Below, piece by piece: positions 4,441 through 6,697 of a stretch of DNA of 6,697 nt (its first letter is position 1; every line of letters starts with the position of its first letter). The stretch lies in contig JAISRF010000156.1 in NCBI GenBank assembly GCA_031273775.1, positions 1 to 6,697 on the forward strand. Direction: 5' to 3'. Under the pieces are notes generated by a model, which did not search any database, had not been told where the DNA came from, and saw nothing but the letters and a program-made list of their open reading frames with translations. Source of the stretch: Oscillospiraceae bacterium. GTDB taxonomy: Bacteria; Bacillota; Clostridia; Oscillospirales; Acutalibacteraceae. Made by a program: the position numbers and the translations under genes.

Positions 4441-6697
4441 ATCATAGACAGCTATCACCGTGACACCTTTTTGACCCTCCGCCGGGAAATCATCAAAAAA
4501 GATTTTGCCCGCATGAACCCGGAACAGCTCCGCGCGGTTCTGAAAACCGATGGGCCGTTACTTTTGCTGGCGGGGGCGGGGAGCGGAAAAACCACCGTGT
4601 TGGTCAACCGGATTGCCAACCTGTGCAAATACGGTTCAGCTTATTACAGCGATGAAATATTCGGCAGGGTAACCGACGAAACCCTGCGTGAGCTGGATTC
4701 GGCTCTGGCCGTGGGTGAACTGTCCCCGCCCACGGCTAAAATGCTTGCCGTTTCTCCCGCCAGACCGTGGGAAATTCTGGCCATCACCTTTACCAATAAG
4801 GCGGCGGGCGAGTTAAAGGAACGGCTGAAGCGGCTGCTGGGGGACGGCGGGCGCGATATTTGGGCGTCCACCTTTCACTCCTGCTGCGCCCGGATTCTCC
4901 GCCAATACGGGGAGCGGTTGGGCTTTTCGAGCCATTTTACCGTTTACGATACTGATGACAGCCGCCGCCTGATGAAGGACTGTATGCGGCGGTTGGATAT
5001 CGACGAAAAGAAAATCTCCCATCGCGAGATTTTGAGTGAGATTTCCCGGCAGAAGGATTCATTGGTAGACCCCGCGGAGTTTACCCGTCAAGCCGGGAGC
5101 GATTTCCGCCTGCGTCACGCCGCCCGGGCGTATGAGCTGTATCAAAAATCGTTAAAAGAAGCGGATGCCATGGATTTTGACGACTTGCTTTTTAACACCG
5201 TCCGCCTGTTTCAGACCGCCCCCGACGTGCTGGAACGGTACTGGAACAAATTTCGCTACATACTGGTGGACGAATATCAGGACACCAACCACGCGCAGTA
5301 TGTAATGGTGAAAATGCTGGCGGAAAAACACAAAAATATCTGCGTGGTGGGGGACGACGACCAGTCTATTTACGCTTTTCGCGGCGCGACCATCGAAAAC
5401 ATTTTGTCTTTCGAGGAACAGTATAAGGGCTGCGAAACCATCCGGTTAGAACAGAATTACCGCTCCACCGGCGTGATTTTGGACGCGGCTAACGCCATCA
5501 TTAACCACAACATCGGACGCAAGGGCAAGACACTGTGGACCGAGAACGCGCGGGGCGAAACGGTGCTCTGTCACACCGCCCAGGATGAGCAGGAGGAAGC
5601 CAGGTTTGTGGCGGACAGTATTCTGGAAAATATTAGAAACGGCAGGAAACCCAGCGAACACGCGGTGCTGTACCGGATGAACGCCCAGTCCAACGCGGTG
5701 GAGAGCGTGTTGGCTCGTTCCGGCGTACCCTACCGGGTCATTGGCGGTGTGCGCTTTTATGACCGCCGTGAAATTAAAGACATGTTAGCTTATTTGTGCG
5801 TGGTCAACAACCCGGACGACAGCCTGCGCCTGAAACGGATTATCAACGTACCCAAACGCGGGATTGGTGAGACGACGGTCACGGTGGCGGAGGAACTGGC
5901 CATTGCGCGGGGCATTTCCCTGTTTGAGATTATTTCCCACGCCGAGGAGTACGCCGGACTTTCCCGGGCTGCCGTGAAATTGACGGAATTCGCCAAACTG
6001 ATTACCGATTTGCGTGAAAAGCTGGATTTGCCCATTCACGAACTGTTTTCAAATGTGCTGGACAAAAGCCGGTACCTGATTGCGCTGGCGGCCCAAGGCG
6101 ACGAAGGCAAGGATCGGATTGACAACGTGAACGAACTTTCCAGCAGCATTTTGCAGTACGAAAAGGAAACCTCGGAACCGACTTTGGCAGGATTTTTAGA
6201 GGAAGTCGCGCTGGTAACGGATCTGGACAGTCTCGACCAGACCGAGGATCGGGCGGTTTTAATGACCGTCCACGCGGCAAAAGGGTTGGAATTCCCGTTT
6301 GTTTATATCATCGGCGCGGAAGAAGGCGTATTTCCCGGCAATCGGGTCTTGTACGCGCCCGCGGAGCTGGAGGAAGAACGCCGCCTGATGTACGTGGCGG
6401 TGACCAGGGCGAAAGAAAAGCTGACTATAACCAACGCGTATACCCGGATGCTCCACGGACAGACCGGGCACAACCAGCCCAGCCGCTTCGTAAATGAAAT
6501 CCCCGGCGATTTGATGGTCTGTGACAGGCAATCTTTGGGATATTTGGGGAGAAAACAGGAACCGGACGACCATTTCACCATTGAAGACGACTGTAATCCC
6601 AATGTGCGCGGCGGACAGACGGCGGGTGTAGCGCGTCCGTTCAACACAGGAAACGGGCGGGCGGGAATCACATTCGGAAAAATACAGTCTTCACCCG
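4441..6697 (+). CDS. pcrA: UvrD/PcrA-family superfamily 1A DNA helicase, C-terminus outside window
   Basis: ATP-driven 3'-5' DNA helicase for repair, replication restart and removal of RecA or blocked polymerases. The frame stays open to the window end, about 752 residues counted from ATC 4441. All helicase motifs are intact: Q-motif Gln29 (MNPEQ), Walker A AGAGSGKT (44-51), motif Ia ITFTNKAA (115-122), motif II DEYQDT (277-282), motif III VGDDDQSIYAFRGA (303-316), motif IV LEQNYRST (336-343), motif V TVHAAKGLEF (609-618), and motif VI ERRLMYVAVTRAKEKL (646-661). Between Walker A and motif Ia, residues about 62-108 form an insert roughly 35-40 residues longer than in Bacillus PcrA. The expected C-terminal Tudor-like RNA-polymerase-binding region would fall past the window edge. 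The start is unresolved: ATC 4441 or ATA 4444 next to the strong Shine-Dalgarno, or TTG 4471 or ATG 4513 without one. No ligA is visible nearby. Confidence 0.93.
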   Translation, partial: MIDSYHRDTFLTLRREIIKKDFARMNPEQLRAVLKTDGPLLLLAGAGSGKTTVLVNRIANLCKYGSAYYSDEIFGRVTDETLRELDSALAVGELSPPTAKMLAVSPARPWEILAITFTNKAAGELKERLKRLLGDGGRDIWASTFHSCCARILRQYGERLGFSSHFTVYDTDDSRRLMKDCMRRLDIDEKKISHREILSEISRQKDSLVDPAEFTRQAGSDFRLRHAARAYELYQKSLKEADAMDFDDLLFNTVRLFQTAPDVLERYWNKFRYILVDEYQDTNHAQYVMVKMLAEKHKNICVVGDDDQSIYAFRGATIENILSFEEQYKGCETIRLEQNYRSTGVILDAANAIINHNIGRKGKTLWTENARGETVLCHTAQDEQEEARFVADSILENIRNGRKPSEHAVLYRMNAQSNAVESVLARSGVPYRVIGGVRFYDRREIKDMLAYLCVVNNPDDSLRLKRIINVPKRGIGETTVTVAEELAIARGISLFEIISHAEEYAGLSRAAVKLTEFAKLITDLREKLDLPIHELFSNVLDKSRYLIALAAQGDEGKDRIDNVNELSSSILQYEKETSEPTLAGFLEEVALVTDLDSLDQTEDRAVLMTVHAAKGLEFPFVYIIGAEEGVFPGNRVLYAPAELEEERRLMYVAVTRAKEKLTITNAYTRMLHGQTGHNQPSRFVNEIPGDLMVCDRQSLGYLGRKQEPDDHFTIEDDCNPNVRGGQTAGVARPFNTGNGRAGITFGKIQSSP

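Overview
The window looks like a chromosomal segment of a low-to-moderate GC Gram-positive anaerobe, most likely a Clostridia/Oscillospirales-type bacterium. This is inferred from the protein style: a clostridial-type galactokinase, a TIGR03960-type radical SAM protein, and a PcrA/UvrD helicase with the long insert I associate with Oscillospirales. Strong Shine-Dalgarno sequences and sigma-A-like promoters also fit. No database search was possible, so the taxonomy is an inference. There is no sign of a prophage, IS element, CRISPR array or tRNA/rRNA gene.

Layout. Positions 1-824 (+) hold the C-terminal two thirds of a galactokinase (galK) whose start lies before the window. Its last 17 bases overlap the GTG start of a 622-residue radical SAM protein (808-2676, +). 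A gene-free gap of 103 bases follows (2677-2779), in which I see no convincing terminator. A polytopic oligosaccharide/lipid flippase-like gene lies on the minus strand (2780 to about 4204), convergent with the radical SAM gene. The 236 bases between it and the next gene (4205-4440) form a compact divergent control region. It contains a perfect 20-bp inverted repeat whose two arms are each a GAAC-N4-GTTC dyad, then two back-to-back promoters with mirror-image TGGTATAAT -10 elements, then a strong Shine-Dalgarno. From about 4441 to the window end (+) runs a UvrD/PcrA-family superfamily 1 DNA helicase, cut off at its C-terminus. It appears to lack a normal start codon beside its Shine-Dalgarno.

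How the genes relate. galK and the radical SAM gene are probably cotranscribed and translationally coupled, although no shared function is obvious. The flippase (envelope polysaccharide export) and the helicase (DNA repair and replication) share only the divergent control region. The most notable signal is the pair of LexA-box-like dyads there, set 32 bp apart (about three helical turns). They could place the flippase leader, and possibly the helicase promoter, under SOS or similar control. Otherwise the genes are ordinary. I see no strong evidence for a wholly new system, but the 4205-4480 region deserves attention.
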